From Anaspis maculata (Eukaryota; Arthropoda; Insecta; Coleoptera; Scraptiidae), in the NCBI GenBank assembly GCA_949128115.1, contig OX421961.1:87341277-87405276 (forward strand): DNA of 64,000 bases, in the 5' to 3' direction. Position 1 is the first letter of the stretch. Every line of letters begins with the position of its first letter. Of this stretch, positions 1-12,671 are shown in pieces. A program made the translations under genes and the position numbers. The notes below the pieces were generated by a model. That model searched no databases, had not been told where the DNA came from, and saw only the letters and a program-made list of their open reading frames with translations.

Positions 1-71
1 ACAAAGTTCATCAACATATATTTTGTAACAGTAGCCTATCACAGGTTTATACTCGAATTCCGGTTTATATA

Positions 72-99
72 ATCCATTCCAAGCTTAAAAAAACCACAG
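72..99 (+). repeat. Left terminal inverted repeat of the 3.2-kb element
   Basis: Identical over 28 bp, including the seven-A run, to the reverse complement of 3257-3284. Confidence 0.85.
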
Positions 100-189
100 C
101 TGGCCATGAAAAATTCGAGTTTTGTTGGTGTCTCTGAGTTTTGATGTTTGATGTCATCTTGATACAGGAGAGGTTACGTTAAAATTTGT

Positions 190-1890
190 GTCCGTATAGG
201 GCACGGGCCACGAGGGTATGCAACCCGATATCTGGAGGAACTGGTGGCGCTCTCTGCCAGCTAATAGCACAAGATCATGCGTCAATCTACTCAAAAAGTC
301 AAATTAGAACCGTCAACGCATCAACGTCAATTGAAAACTTCAAAACTCGTTGGAAAAGCCGGGGTATTTGTTTGTTTTCGCTGCTTTTCATCATGCTTTC
401 ACTGCAGGTAAATGATATTGATCGTATTTTATTTATTGTGTCTTTGCTTGGTGAAAGATTTTACGAAATCTGAAATTTAGCATTAATTTGCAGTTTGTCC
501 AGCCTCACGTTGAGTTGAATCGTTTGGTGCTCTCTTATTCCTTCACGTTCGAACTTCGAAATGGAGTATCTGAATGCCTGAACCGAGGCCTGAACCGTAG
601 GCCCGTACAATTTCGTGATCGATGATCGATCACGACTGCTCCATGAAGTAGTGGACTGGATGGGATCACTGATGCTGACTGGACGTGGTGACTTTGGAAT
701 GCACGAACTACTACTATTGGGTCAGACCGACGATGGTACCTCAATCTCCTCTTTGCCATCAAGAACCAGACGATCCAAATCACCGCATCTGGCGCTGCCA
801 GTGCCCACTGCACCAGGCAGGAGTGCAGATCACAACTGACAGCATCCGCTTGGCCCGATCGCTCCAGAGCCTAGTACTCTCTTGAAGACCTTGACCTGGA
901 CCTGCTGCAGCTGTCCGCTGACTACCTAGTAGGACCGATGTATATTTACGGAACTTTTATTGCCTTTGAATTGTTTAAACTGTTATTTTCAAGTATTCCT
1001 TGCATTATACAGACCACTGTTGATGGTGGTAGGACGTTATTGATAAATAAATTCTTTCCCTAATATCAGTATTCAGAAACTATATATATTTGTTATAATG
1101 ACGGCACCTTAAATCCGTCCTGCGCGTTACTTATACATATATTTTATTATTCCACTACAAGATATTATTATAAACATAACGTTTAACGTCCTCTCTTCTC
1201 GAAAGGCCAAAGCCAATCTGGAAGTTGGAGATGTCGCTTCTCTTGGTAGGAGCCAGTCTGGCATTTATGGAAATAGACCACATCGGTCCTACTATAAGCA
1301 GTAGGCAGTCAGCGGTCAGCTGCAGAAGGTCCAGGTGGTCTCTGGCCATCAAGGTCTTCAAGAGAGTGCTAGGACTGCTAGGCTTTGGAGCGATCGGGCC
1401 AAAGCGGATGTTGTCAGTTGTGATATGCACTCCTGTCTGGTGCAGTGGGCACTGGCAGCGCTAGATGCGGTGATTTAGATCGTCTGGTTCTTGGCAAAGC
1501 GGAGATTTAGGTACCATCGTCGGTCTGACCCAATAGTAGTAGTTCGTGCATTCTAAAGTCACCACGTCCACCACCACCTCCACGCTGGACAAACTGCAAA
1601 GCTAAATTTCAGATTCCGTAAAATCTTCCACCAAGCAAAGACACAATAAATAAAATACGATCAATATCATTTACCTGCAGTGGAAGCATGATGAAAAGCA
1701 GCGAAAACAAACAAATGCCCCGGCTTTTCCAACGAGTTTTGAATTTTTTAATTGACGTTGATGCGCTGACGGTTCTAATTTGACTTTTTGAGTAGATTGA
1801 CGCATGAGCTTGTGCTATTAGCTGGCAGAGAGCGCCACCAGTTCCTCCAGATATCGGGTTGCATACCCTCGTGGCCCGTGCCCTATGACA
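190..1890. repeat. Large internal inverted repeat, arms of about 0.6-0.75 kb
   Basis: The segment 190-955 returns in reverse complement at about 1275-1890, with small indels and a spacer of roughly 320 bp. As a result similar open frames are read on opposite strands (186-473 forward, 1609-1902 reverse; both contain the residues VNDIDRILFIVSLL). A second matched block (about 690-950 with 1290-1560) encodes DDPNHRIWRC and CPLHQAG in one frame, which resembles the Cys/His tail of LINE proteins only weakly. The centre of this repeat (about 1100) is not the centre of the 67-3290 element, so it probably formed by a separate duplication. Confidence 0.75.
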
Positions 1891-2579
1891 TGGAACCTTC
1901 ACCTGAACTAGGCTGTGTTGTCAAATTGTCATTCTGGGGACTGCGTCGCCGGCAGACCGCAGGTTTGCTCACTGACCTTAGCCGCTTTCTTTCGGCCAGG
2001 ATCACAGATCATGATCCTAGAACACAGGGTGAATTAACATACCTAGGGTCTCTCAGGGCGCGACGAGCTCAGGTCGCGGGATTACTTGCGACGAAAACAC
2101 ACTATACGGCGCTGGAACTGGGTTCGCCTTGATGATTTTTAAACTGTATATTTATACTATTGCACCTTTCAACACTCACTATTAAAATGACGTGCCTAAC
2201 GGCATTTTCAAGACCATGGAGGGTATATAAAGGAGACTGAACGAGTAGTGAAAGCTGTCAAAAAAAACGGTATGATTTTGTGTCGTCAGGTTTCAGTTAT
2301 AAATTTTTCCACAGCAGCGCAAGTGTTCCACTAAGGCCTAGTTGTTTATAGAAACCTGCAATTTTAAAAAAATCTGTAGGGATCTGTCACAATTTATTCC
2401 GAAGGTTATTCATTTTGTCAGAAGTCAGAACAGCTGAAACTGATGCAGGGCTGAAACTCCCGTGTACCCGTGTACCCAATGATTAATTTGCTTCTTCAGT
2501 CTGCGAAGTCGGAATAAGCTGGGGGTTCTTTACACCATTTTTTTATTGCACGATTTTAGGTACCTACACTGCCTATTGA

Positions 2580-2667
2580 CAATGGACGGCCGGCCAGAAA
2601 AAATTTACCTGAATAATGTGTGGCCGTCGAAGGCCTGGACGAAAGTTCTCTGGCCGGCCATCCATTG
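2580..2667. repeat. GC-rich inverted repeat / hairpin
   Basis: CAATGGACGGCCGGCCAGA at 2580-2598 pairs with 2649-2667, with one mismatch in 19 bp and a loop of about 50 bp. A further GGCCGGCC-rich stretch follows at 2668-2690. It lies inside the 3.2-kb element. Confidence 0.7.
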
Positions 2668-3256
2668 CCGCGGCCGGCCGGCGGCCGGTAGTTCTGTGGA
2701 TTTGGGTACCTAGTGCAACAGTCTGAACTTCGGTCTGAAGAGTACACAAAATGAGGCCCGAAGATGATTAAACACAAAAGAACTCAGCAGAAAGTAACTC
2801 GAATACAATACATAGCACAACGGAACAAAGCAGACATGAACGGAACTCGATAAAAACTGGCGGAAGACAAGCAGAGACCAGGGACAAAATCGTGACGTGT
2901 GAACCTTTCAAAATGACAACGGCTTTGAATTCCTACATGGGTCTAGTAGCCCGCAACAAGCTTGCATTATTTTCCGCTGCAGCGCAGGTGTTCCACTCAG
3001 GCCTGAAAAACTCTACTACATAGAAACGGACCACTTTTGAGCAGGCCGTGTAGTCTCCTTATCTCTACCCTCCATGTTCAAGACAAAACATAATGAAAAT
3101 ATTGTGTCAGTGTCACAATCTGAGCTAACAATTAAATTAAAATGGCAATCCAGCAAAGCAAACATCACTTTGACAAATTTGATTAAATCATCTTGACTTT
3201 TTCAATCCATCAACTTTATCAGATTGTCCAACTTGAAGACAAAATATCATAGGCAA

Positions 3257-3284
3257 CTGTGGTTTTTTTAAGCTTGGAATGGAT
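3257..3284 (-). repeat. Right terminal inverted repeat of the 3.2-kb element
   Basis: Reverse complement of 72-99 without mismatch. ATTCCGGTTT follows at 3291-3300 as on the left side. Confidence 0.85.
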
Positions 3285-3322
3285 AATACTATTCCGGTTT
3301 CGCAAGACTGGACCTTAATGGT

Positions 3323-3351
3323 GTTTGACAGTGGAAATACCACTGTCAAAC
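3323..3351. repeat. Perfect 12-bp-stem hairpin
   Basis: GTTTGACAGTGG (3323-3334), a 5-base loop, then the exact complement at 3340-3351. It sits 20 bases outside the 3.2-kb element. Function unknown. Confidence 0.8.
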
Positions 3352-5482
3352 AGCGAGAGATTATTTTTCACCGATTTTTATTTTTGAGAGCTTGTTTTAA
3401 AACTCTTTAAAAACTCTATCCAAAAAATGTAAAAGCAGGACATACCTGTCATCTGCCAAAAGTTACAGGCTTGTCAGAGCCAAAAATTTGGCGTTCAATA
3501 ACTCGAGAAGTATCTAATGGATAACCACCAAATTTGGTTTCTAGCAAGCAGAGTACCGACCAGGGACTTGATGAAACATGTGCAGCTCTAATTAAAATCA
3601 GGCGTGCAAGTTGCAAAAAATTAATAAATCTTCTGCGAAAAACAGGTGAAAGTGATCTTGTCTCACGTTTTTTTTCGTCTTTTTTAATCGATTGCAGTAC
3701 GACTCACTAGACATGTGTTCAATAGTAGCCAGACGTGAAAATAAACTGTTGGCTTCGAAACGTCAGCCAGGTGTACCACAACATGAATTGATAAAAACGT
3801 CCGGTATTTTTTCACATATTTGTGGAACTTCCAAAGATTTTGACAACACTTGGTACATAAGCAGTATTTGAGGGATGGAACGTCTGGTTAAGGTCTTCTT
3901 GACGCCAGAAAATTACGAGCTCCATAACTGGAAAAATAATTGTGGAAAATACTCACATTTCAATGAAAAGGCATGAAAATTTTAGGCCGCGAAGGGGTAC
4001 AAGAAATAATGGAAATTCGTGTACACATCTGTGAGTTCGTCATTAGGAAACTTTGAAAAAGTGTTTGAAAACCAAAGTCAACCCAAAAGGACGTCTTGTT
4101 CTCCAGATATGATTTTTTGAAAATAAATGACGAATTTTGGATTGTGAATTGCACGGTAGATTTGTATTTTATTTTATGTCTTCGGGAATATTTGACCGAT
4201 TTTGATGTGATTCAGTAAAGGGGTGGGGAGCCCTCGGAGAAAGTGCCCGATCTAAAAATAGTGAATGCCAGTTGATCACCGCCGCCACAGTTCGAAAAAT
4301 TATTCTCGAAGATAATTCATTCAATTCTATCAACTTATCAAATACTTTGCAGGAATGATGCTACGATGAGCTCACATGACGACAATTCTCTTAATAAATA
4401 ATATCTAAGTACACACTTGATTATAAGTGATTTTTTTTGCATTTCTTACTACAAGAAGTAAGTTGGTCGCTAATTTATGACAGTAAGTAGGTACCTAGGT
4501 ACTTTAAGATTTACAACAATTCACTTTGAATTTATTTGCGCAATTTAAATTTATCATTCCATAAAATTTACGTTTACATTCCATAAGCCAAGCTATATAA
4601 TGGAAAATTGCTTGCTACCGTTAACATTAACTTCAACAACATAAATAATTGCAGTTTTCACTAAGAGTAGCCAACTCTCTTTATTAATAATTTTTCTGTT
4701 TTAATATCATGCACCAGGAGCAGTAAATGAAATGTAGCAATTTAGGCTATAGGTACCCTAACAAACATTTGATTGCTTTTCGTTGTTAAATTTCGACTGG
4801 CGAATATTTTACCGCGAATACATGTCTATCCAGTTGGAGAGCGCTTTTTACCTATATGAGAGTGCTTCCGGGGTAATTTTGATTAATTGCAGCGCTATAG
4901 TGCAGTTCTAAAATGAACGGTTCGCACGAATTTATTGCAGTCAATTAGGATTTAGCAGCACGTGACGTGAACCTCCAAGTAAATGGAATGCTTCCGCAGA
5001 AGCTATGGGACCATTTCGGACAATGCCGTCATCCGGTCCTCCGAGACCTCAAACCCTACCTTCACTCAATTGTTTTCTTATTTCTTATAAATTGTTTCGT
5101 TCCTTAGACAATCCCGAGGGAGAGAACTTTCATGTCAAATGATGTATTTAATTTAATGCGCAGAATTTTTACATTATCCTTAGGTACCTACCTATCCTGC
5201 CGAATATAATGTGGTAAATTTCGTTTAAAGGTTTTCGTCCTTTTCGATCATTGCATAGAGCCGCGGTGTCAAGATGCAAACGATTTATTTGTGTTTGATC
5301 GCAAAGCAACTTCGCAAAGTTCTTGATGGAGATTAATTTTAACGTTTGATGAAACTGTTTTCTTCTTTCAAGTATAGACCAGGCTCAGGTTTGCTCTAAA
5401 TATAGCTAGTTCATATACAGGATGTTCCCGGTTCAATCAGCCAAACTTCAGGCGGTCATATAGAGAATAAAAAATTTGTAGA

Positions 5483-5500
5483 CTTCCGCGGCCGCGGAAG
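5483..5500. repeat. 18-bp perfect GC palindrome
   Basis: CTTCCGCGGCCGCGGAAG is self-complementary and is followed by CCCCGGGCTC. It stands out in an AT-rich surrounding. No role can be assigned. Confidence 0.8.
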
Positions 5501-5914
5501 CCCCGGGCTCGATTCTTGGACAAGGTCTGGTTGTTTGTGATGCCAAAACTACTTACTGTACGCATAAGTTAATAAAGTCAGAAACTCCTATGGCCAATCC
5601 AATGCGTAGCCGATAAGAAGAAAAAAATTGTTGTTTTTTTCATTTTCAGGTGGATTCGCATACTGGGCAGTGCATGCAAACAAGCGTAGGTACCTATTTA
5701 CACAAGAAAAGAAACGGGTGTATGTGTTGTCCAGCAGTTATGTATAAACTGCTGGATAACAAAGTTGTCGGTATCGGAAAAATGGTTCGACTTTGAAGAC
5801 CAATAACTTCCGATTGCCGAATGTGATTTCAATTTTGTTTATTGTGTTGATTAGCCTAATGTTTCCGTAACCTATCCTGTAAAGATAAATATTAAAAAAT
5901 TTCATGTAAAATAT

Positions 5915-6580
5915 GCACAGGGTGATACGCAAAACGCTGCAAAATTGCACCGACTTCATCGTACTCCCAATTGTAAAAAACATTTTTTTCAATGTATTCT
6001 AATACAAAAATCATGAAGTGTGGTGTATTATCTCGAAACGGTTTTGGATTTACCCAGATTGGAAGTCTAACATTGGAGATATAAATTTTCATGTTGGATG
6101 TTACAAATTTGCCTTGTTGGCACGCGAGAATAGCTCACTTTTGATGAATGGATGTTGACATTGAACAAGATTGTTCGTACAACAGTCCAGGACAATTTTA
6201 TTCTCAACACAACCCGAATATTTGTTATGGGGCCAAGCGGGGGCACTATTTTGAGTGGTTGTCACTGACTGTTCTTCGTACGTTGGATTTCGTCAGAATT
6301 TCGACATCAGAATTTTATATGTGAAACATGTTCTATTTGCAAATTTAAGCCCCTGAACATGTAAACGATGTAAAACTTCAGATTCCGAGAGAAGTGAAGC
6401 CCCCTGGACGTTATACTTTTTGTGCTTGTGCTTTACCTAAGTTTCGTAAATATGCAACATCAACATATAAATGTATATCTTCAGTGTTCGACTTCCAATC
6501 TGGGTAACTCCAAAACCGTTTCAAGATAAGACACCACACTTCATGGTTTTTGCATTAGGATATTGAAAAAATATATTTTT
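5915..6580. mobile_element. Truncated foldback MITE (CAGGGTG-type left end)
   Basis: It starts with CAGGGTGATACGC. The arm 5975-6110 returns inverted at about 6455-6570 (shared core CCCAGATTGGAAGT, then the AAACGGTTTTGGA stretch). The outer part of the right arm, with its terminal repeat, is missing after about 6580, so the copy is incomplete. The reading frames of 66-84 codons here are by-products of the repeat. Confidence 0.6.
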
Positions 6581-6667
6581 GAATATAATATAGGTATATA
6601 GAAAGATCGCGTCTTATCCAGAATCGCCGCTCGTAACAATATATTGAAACACAAATAGGTTCAATAG

Positions 6668-6712
6668 AATTTCCAGTATACTGGAGAAAAGCATTCACCG
6701 GCGTCGCTGATT
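6668..6712 (+). mobile_element. SINE 3' end fragment
   Basis: AATTTCCAGTATACTGGAGA and GCATTCACCGGCGTCG match the 3' end of the SINE at 63592-63868 (read on its own strand). Only about 45 bp survive. The tRNA-like head is absent. Confidence 0.55.
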
Positions 6713-8094
6713 AACCCTGGTAGCGGAAACCAACCGCCGAAAAAAGTACTATCTAGTCTATGTATCTAGGTTCTTTATCGTAGTAATCTAAGAAGTATGG
6801 AAATGTGCATATTGGTGAAACAATGTCTACTGAAGTACCCATAGAGAGGGGTGGTGCTGCAACGTAGTAAATATTGTATTTACGCTACCCGGCTTCACGC
6901 GTGCTTGTGCGACAAGCAAGTGGAGAACGGAAAGTGGATCCTTCAACCGCCTCGTCGACAAGTGTCCTCAACCAGGGTTGCGTAATAAGTACATACAGCC
7001 CTGTAAGGTATACACAGTACACACGTTCTTTACCAATTGCGTGCAAATGCGCCTTGTCACCATCCAAGTACCAACACATGGGTAAGTACGAATTTCCTCT
7101 TATTTACTTTCCATTTTTCTACGTCTGAGGACTCGGAGGAGCGCAATTCAAATTCTGAATGCCAGGACACGAGCTCGCTGCTCGATTCATGTTCTAGGGA
7201 GACGACGATAATAAATTTTAGTGTAATTAAGTAATTCCAAAAAACAGCATCGTAAAAAATGCCAAATGGTAAAGTAGCATGCGATAGCAGCATCACCGAC
7301 GGACTTGTTTATAATGAAGACTTTTAGTAATGACGGAATAAAGCCCAATTAGGTATCTTCACTTCAAATTTCAGTGTCCTGTGCAAGAAGGAATAAAGTG
7401 GCAAAGTAGGGACACTTACCCAAATAAGCCTTGGCCGTCTTGAAACTTGAACTGATTACTATTCAAATCGTGATGGTGTGTAAACGTAGGTAGGTACGGT
7501 TGAGCCAAGTGAACTGAAATCTTGAAATCGTTGCAAGGAACGAAGCTATATTAACTTTAAATCGCTGTTCAACTCCAACCAGTTGACCTTTTCAATTTCG
7601 AGAGATAGAAAACACATTGTTTTTTAAAGTCATCGTTTGACGTTTTGACGTTCATAACGTTTCGTTCTATGTGTTCGTTCTAAGAATGTGGTGGAATTTC
7701 GCTAGAGAAGTATAGCAGCAGCAATTGTAAAATCACTTATCTATCATGTGGGGAAAGTTACCGCAGCCACCGAAACCATTTTCAACGGACGAAGCATTTT
7801 CTATGTGGGGAAGTTTGTGACGCTACTGCTTGGGTAGCGTGCACTCTCCTCGACCTAGTCGAGGGTAGGGGGTCGGTTAGGTGCTCAGGCGCCACCACGT
7901 TTTGTTGAAAACGTGGAAAATGAAAAGACGAGGGTCTGTAGATTCTTTTATTTAAAAAACAAAAGGGGAGGAGTGATCGTAGATTCCTGCTCGAGAGTCG
8001 GGGGTCGTAGATGATGGCACGAGGACAAAGAGATTTGTTAGCTAAAACGTTGCACGAGTCTGTGTAGGCTTGGCGCGTTTGGACGTGTGCGTAT
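6713..8094. other. No recognisable gene
   Basis: 6880-7230 has slightly higher GC and a short acidic/serine frame (SEDSEERNSNSECQDTSSLL, near 7130-7190), but no convincing splice sites or homology. A motif TTTGACGTTTTGACGTT near 7642 recurs near 9236. Nothing else can be supported. Confidence 0.4.
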
Positions 8095-8653
8095 GGAGAG
8101 GAGAGCCCGTGTGGTTTGACACCAAACACGTTGGGCGAATCGAGAGGAAAGACCCGTGTGGTTATGCACCAGGCACGTTGGGTCAGTCGGAGGAGAGCCC
8201 GTGTGGTTTGACACCAGACACGTTGGGCGAATCGAGAGGAAAGACCCGTGTGGTTATGCACCAGGCACGTTGGGTCAGTCGGAGGAGAGCCCGTGTGGTT
8301 TGACACCAGACACGTTGGGCGAATCGGGAGGAAAGACCCGTGTGGTTATGCACCAGGCACGTTGGGTCAGTCGGAGGAGAGCCCGTGTGGTTTGACACCA
8401 GACACGTTGGGCGAATCGGGAGGAAAAGAGAGCCTGTGCGGTTCGTCACCAGCACGTCGAGGCGCTATGGAGTGGAGAGCCTGTGCGGTTTACCACCAGC
8501 ACGTCTAGGCGCTATGGAGAGGAGAGCCTGTGCGGTTCGTCACCAGCACGTCTAGGCGCTATGGAGAGGAGAGCCTGTGCGGTTCGTCACCAGCACGTCT
8601 AGGCGCTATGGAGAGGAGAGCCTGTGTGGTTTGTCACCAGCACGTCTAGGCGG
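8095..8653 (+). repeat. Minisatellite, 12 units of about 46-47 bp
   Basis: The word CCCGTGTGG or CCTGTGCGG recurs at 8106, 8153, 8198, 8245, 8290, 8337, 8382, 8433, 8480, 8527, 8574 and 8621. The first seven units alternate two variants, giving a 92-bp higher-order repeat (47+45). The last five are a third variant with regular 47-bp spacing and the word CACCAGCACGTC. The 3' block looks like a separate, more recent expansion. Open frames of 71-174 codons on both strands follow the repeat because the unit lacks stops; they are not taken as genes. Confidence 0.95.
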
Positions 8654-11600
8654 AGTCGTTGTCTTAGCTGAGTTCCTTGCGGAGCGAAGCCAACACGAGA
8701 CTGGCCGTCCGGTGGCCGTGTGCGCCGTTATATGGACGCGGTCGGTGGTGGGAGAGATGCGCGCTCGCTGCGCGAGTGCACCTCCCCACCCTATGCGTTC
8801 GCCGGAGCACTGGCGGTATCGCGGGAATTCATTACAAGTTGCTTTAGTATACGGAGTTTTAGCCAGGTGGCGTGCGGGCGTGCCCTTAGGCACCACTGTT
8901 GACAGGACTGACAGGTTGTCACCTACTTGTCAGTGAAAACATGAAAACACAATTGAATTTGGTTTTCCACCGCATAAATCTAAAGTGAAGTGAAGCCAGA
9001 AACAAGGTAACACCTACAAAATAAGTTATTGATGGTCCTTATTCCTTCTTTGGATAGTGTTGTTATTGGTCAGAAACGAAACGTCGTGTGTCAATACGAT
9101 GACTTCAACCTCGAGCGTATGCATGACGTCACGGTAGAAAAAGACAACGAAAGTTTGGAAACCCTGATTGTCCTTTCCAATTTTTGGAGACAGATAACGG
9201 TCTGTCTCTGGCGGTTCGGTACGCCAAGGTCGTTATTTGACGTTTTGACGTTTATGACATTTCGTTATAACAACGTGATGTCTCGCTCTCGCTCCGCTTT
9301 CGGTCAACTCCAAAATCAAACTGCAATTTTGGCTTGGAATAATCTTTATAGTGGAGTCGAGCCGGCACGTTTGGAGTAAGTCCTGTTCGCTGCATATTTG
9401 AGTAATGCAATGCCCTTCGGCACACATGCTCTCAGAAACCGTCTGAACAATTTTGTCCATCGCCGCAAGTGAAATTTTAGTTGAGATCCTGTATACAAGG
9501 TGAAGAAGAACATTTAAGAAAAAGATTGAATTTAGTCGGATAAGATACCAAACTTGTCGTGATGGACCACCTAGCAGAACTTCCCCCTCCCGTTCAACAA
9601 TGATCGTCACTTTTTATGCCAAAATGGTATCAACGGGATATGATGCGTCGAACTATACGTATGTATACTATACTATACGTATACGTATTTGCATCCAATG
9701 GATTGGCGGCGTTTATCTCCTGCATTTTTAGCTGCAATTTTTTGCCTCCTACCCTCCTCCAATAACTCAAAACCCCTGGGTGCGATTTTTGGCGATTTTG
9801 GATTATGTAGTAAGCATGGTAGTAATTAAAGCACTCAATTCTGAACAGAGTATCAAATTTTCAGGACGTCCATATTCTTTGAATAATTCGATGATATGTA
9901 AAAACTGTTCTGAAACAGTCAGGGACCAGCTTTATCCCTTATTATAATGTTCAACACTCTGTTGTTGGGGTATAATAGTTCCTAATATTTTATCAACTTT
10001 GTAAATAATCAAATTATTATTGGGAGGGTCTGTTAATATAATTTAGAGTTGATTGGAACATTAAATAAAGCGATTATTGATCTTTTAATTATAGGTGCAA
10101 GACATCAAAGCAAGATCGCTTTGGTAAGTACCTAGTTTTCTATTTCACGGCGATTTTTTCAAAATCACACCCATTTAATAACCTCCACCTTTTATTCTTT
10201 CGATCCACAGAAAGTCTTATTATTGCCAAGAAAACCGTGTGTCCTAAAGTATAGGGCCCCAAACCACTTTGTACGTAAATCTAACGGACCCTTAACAAAT
10301 ACTTGGATGGATGGTCTTTCTTTTAACTTTCGTTGTAAGGAACCCGACCAGATAGTACAACGGATTGAAAAATCGAGACCTGCTCTCTTTAGCATGCTGA
10401 TTGTTGATGCAGCCTGTTCTTTTGTTATTTTGCTGCAACTTCAACGGCACGGCATCGGCAGTCCGGTACAAAACTAACGGAGATAACATGAAATTCATTC
10501 GTCACTAATTATTATTGTATTCAAAGTTATCTTTTTTTTTATTCGTTTGCTCTCCATACAAGCATGAAATAAACCCTAAAAGCGACCAAACTCTGATGCT
10601 GTTGAACTTTTCCGTTTTAGTAATACCACAGACTGTAATACGTAATTTCGGTGATATTGCAGCTATTTGGACCTTTCTTCCTGACATTTTATTGATAGGG
10701 GCAATTAACCGCTATCACACACCAATTCACATCGATTTTGTTGCATGCGCGCATGAATTGTATCGAATGTTATTATTTAGTGGTTTAGTCGAACATGTGG
10801 TCATAGTGTTGAACTAAAGGTTCAGTAGGCTCGCGCCGAGCTCGCGCTATTTAGGCTGTTGTGAAGCGCCATTACTGTTTTTTAACGGAATTTTAACAAA
10901 CTATAAACCCCCCGATGCTAATTTGAGGTTTAAACCAATCACTTTGTTTATATAATGGAAGGATTTCAATCCACATCAATAAGGATTTGTGCGAATGTCA
11001 ATAACGCAACACAATACGCACACATAACATAATATCCCAGGATTCCGTTCATTAGTCGTTATACAACATGATCATCCTGCAATAGCTCATTTCGGTTTTG
11101 GGTTTTCCCAAAATTTCCAATTACCTTCCATTGATAAATAGGGCTGATTATAGAGCGAATCTTTGAAAGCCATCGCCCTATTTCTATGGCCGAATTCTGT
11201 TGAGATCGGTGATGTGAAATCGCTTTACAATGTTATTTTGGTGGCATTTTGCATAATTCCGTGCTGGCAAAACGCTGTTTACGATTATGACAAACATGAA
11301 ACAAGATAATGAAAACACCATCCGCAACATTACTCGCGCTGCGTTGTGATCATGTTTGTGCAGATATCAACAGAGTTATCGGATTCAATAATACAAATCC
11401 TTTGCCCAAACTAATGAACACGGACCTCTCGACCACTCGTCGTGCGTTTTTGATGCTTCAAATCAAATGGATTCGATCGGACGAGCTTTGCAGCGTGCGA
11501 GAGAGAGACGCAGCTTAACTGAAATTAAAAGAGAAAAAGCCCTTTTACAATGCGCGTGGAGGGCAGTGTAGTAATGCTAATAAGCTTGGCTTGCATCCAA

Positions 11601-12671
11601 TGACACACATTATGAGTTGCCCAGTGTTGCTGGTGGAAAAGCTCCAGCGGACTTAATAATAAAGAGGCTTAACATCCAGGACGGGCTCGGTCCGTTACTG
11701 TGATACTACTTAATTGATTAACGAATATTTAAACCATAGTCAAGCCTGGGTGGTGCTAATTATTCGTAGTTGGTGAATATTGTCGGTGCCCAGATTAAGC
11801 TATCCTCATAACTGATATTAGGGGAGCCAATATAAAAACGTTTTAGCTGTAATCGATAAAAGTCATTAGATGAGTGAAATTTAACGACGAGTTAGTGTTT
11901 CCACGATATTCCTCGAAAAATATTTCAAAACTAATCTACTTAACCAACTTTGCCGTGATGCCGCACCAAAAAAACTTTTATAATGCTTTTAACTTTGTTA
12001 TAAATAATGGAGAGGGTATTTTGAACTCGAACTGGGGCTGACGCCAGTAAAAAAATGAGTCATTTCTTTGGCATTTAGTCGAGCCTACTGAAATGAAGAC
12101 TTGTGTGTCTAGGGAGAAATGTACATTCGGACTAAGGTTTTCCGCACTCACAGAGTTAGGTACTGGCATTGCGATCAGAAAAGTGCGCACTGACGAAGTG
12201 TTCAGCAGAAAAAACTCTAGCACGTAGTAGGTGGACTCGTGGACAGTGGACAGAGTTGCAATAAAGTATGACGTGCCATCTTGCCTGTCATCAACTACCT
12301 AAGCGATGAGTATCTGAATCCCAGATGGTCTTACTTGTGATCGGACAGAGTACGGTCCTGTTGAATTAAGTCCCCAACTACAGTTTCCGGAAAATAATTT
12401 CACGGGACGCGAATGACGGTGACGGACGGTGTCGACGAAGAGCAATGCAGAAGAAGTTATAGAAGCAGCGAGTGAAGATAAAAAACCAAAAGTATTTCCA
12501 AAAACATATACATATAAAGTAATCAAATAAATTCCTTCCCAAGTCGACTTTGGCCAATAATTTCTGATAATCTGGCGGATAATCATGGTTAGTGTGGAAA
12601 ATAGCAAGCGGATATTGGCGAGTAACATTACCGATGGTGGCGCTGCTGATGCGCTTCGCATGTAAACAAAC
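8654..12671. other. Mostly unique non-coding DNA, GC-rich at the left edge
   Basis: 8654-8930 is GC-rich and adjoins the minisatellite, with a small palindromic CTCGCTGCGCGAG. From 8940 to 12671 the sequence is AT-rich, with open frames of 60-136 codons that overlap on both strands and show no family resemblance. No transposon ends with matching partners were found. Confidence 0.4.

Larger units (their letters stand above)
67..3290. mobile_element. Foldback/MULE-like element, 3.2 kb, no intact transposase
   Basis: The ends carry a 28-bp perfect inverted repeat (72-99 and 3257-3284; core CCATTCCAAGCTTAAAAAAA). Immediately outside it, the 10-bp sequence ATTCCGGTTT occurs in the same direction on both sides (57-66 and 3291-3300), as expected of a target-site duplication. 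A 9-11-bp duplication is typical of Mutator-like and some foldback elements, so that class is an inference. The interior holds a large non-centred inverted repeat (190-1890), a GC-rich hairpin (2580-2667), an imperfect inverted pair (about 2203-2235 with 3043-3075) and a direct pair (about 2312-2355 with 2977-3020). A TATATAAAG box lies at 2224-2232. Open frames of up to 114 codons lie inside the repeats and resemble no known transposase, so the element is probably non-autonomous. Confidence 0.65.
3301..5914. other. Non-coding stretch with old dispersed repeat debris
   Basis: No gene is recognisable. 4250-4340 (TCTAAAAATAGTGAATGCCA onward) resembles 36284-36360 in the same orientation, so it is a dispersed repeat. 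3960-4160 has a purine-biased text typical of degenerate repeats. Short GGTAGGTACCTA-like motifs occur near 4490 and 5184. Two perfect small palindromes are listed separately. Confidence 0.5.

Noticed and set aside
1788..2132. 114-codon forward frame
   Set aside because: It spans the edge of the inverted repeat in the 3.2-kb element and has no similarity.
7782..8936. Several open frames of 71-174 codons on both strands
   Set aside because: All are read through the 46/47-bp minisatellite, whose unit lacks stops in several frames.
7630..9270. LTR retrotransposon suggested by TTTGACGTTTTGACGTT near 7642 and 9236
   Set aside because: Similarity is limited to about 30 bp; no TG...CA ends, primer-binding site or gag/pol between.
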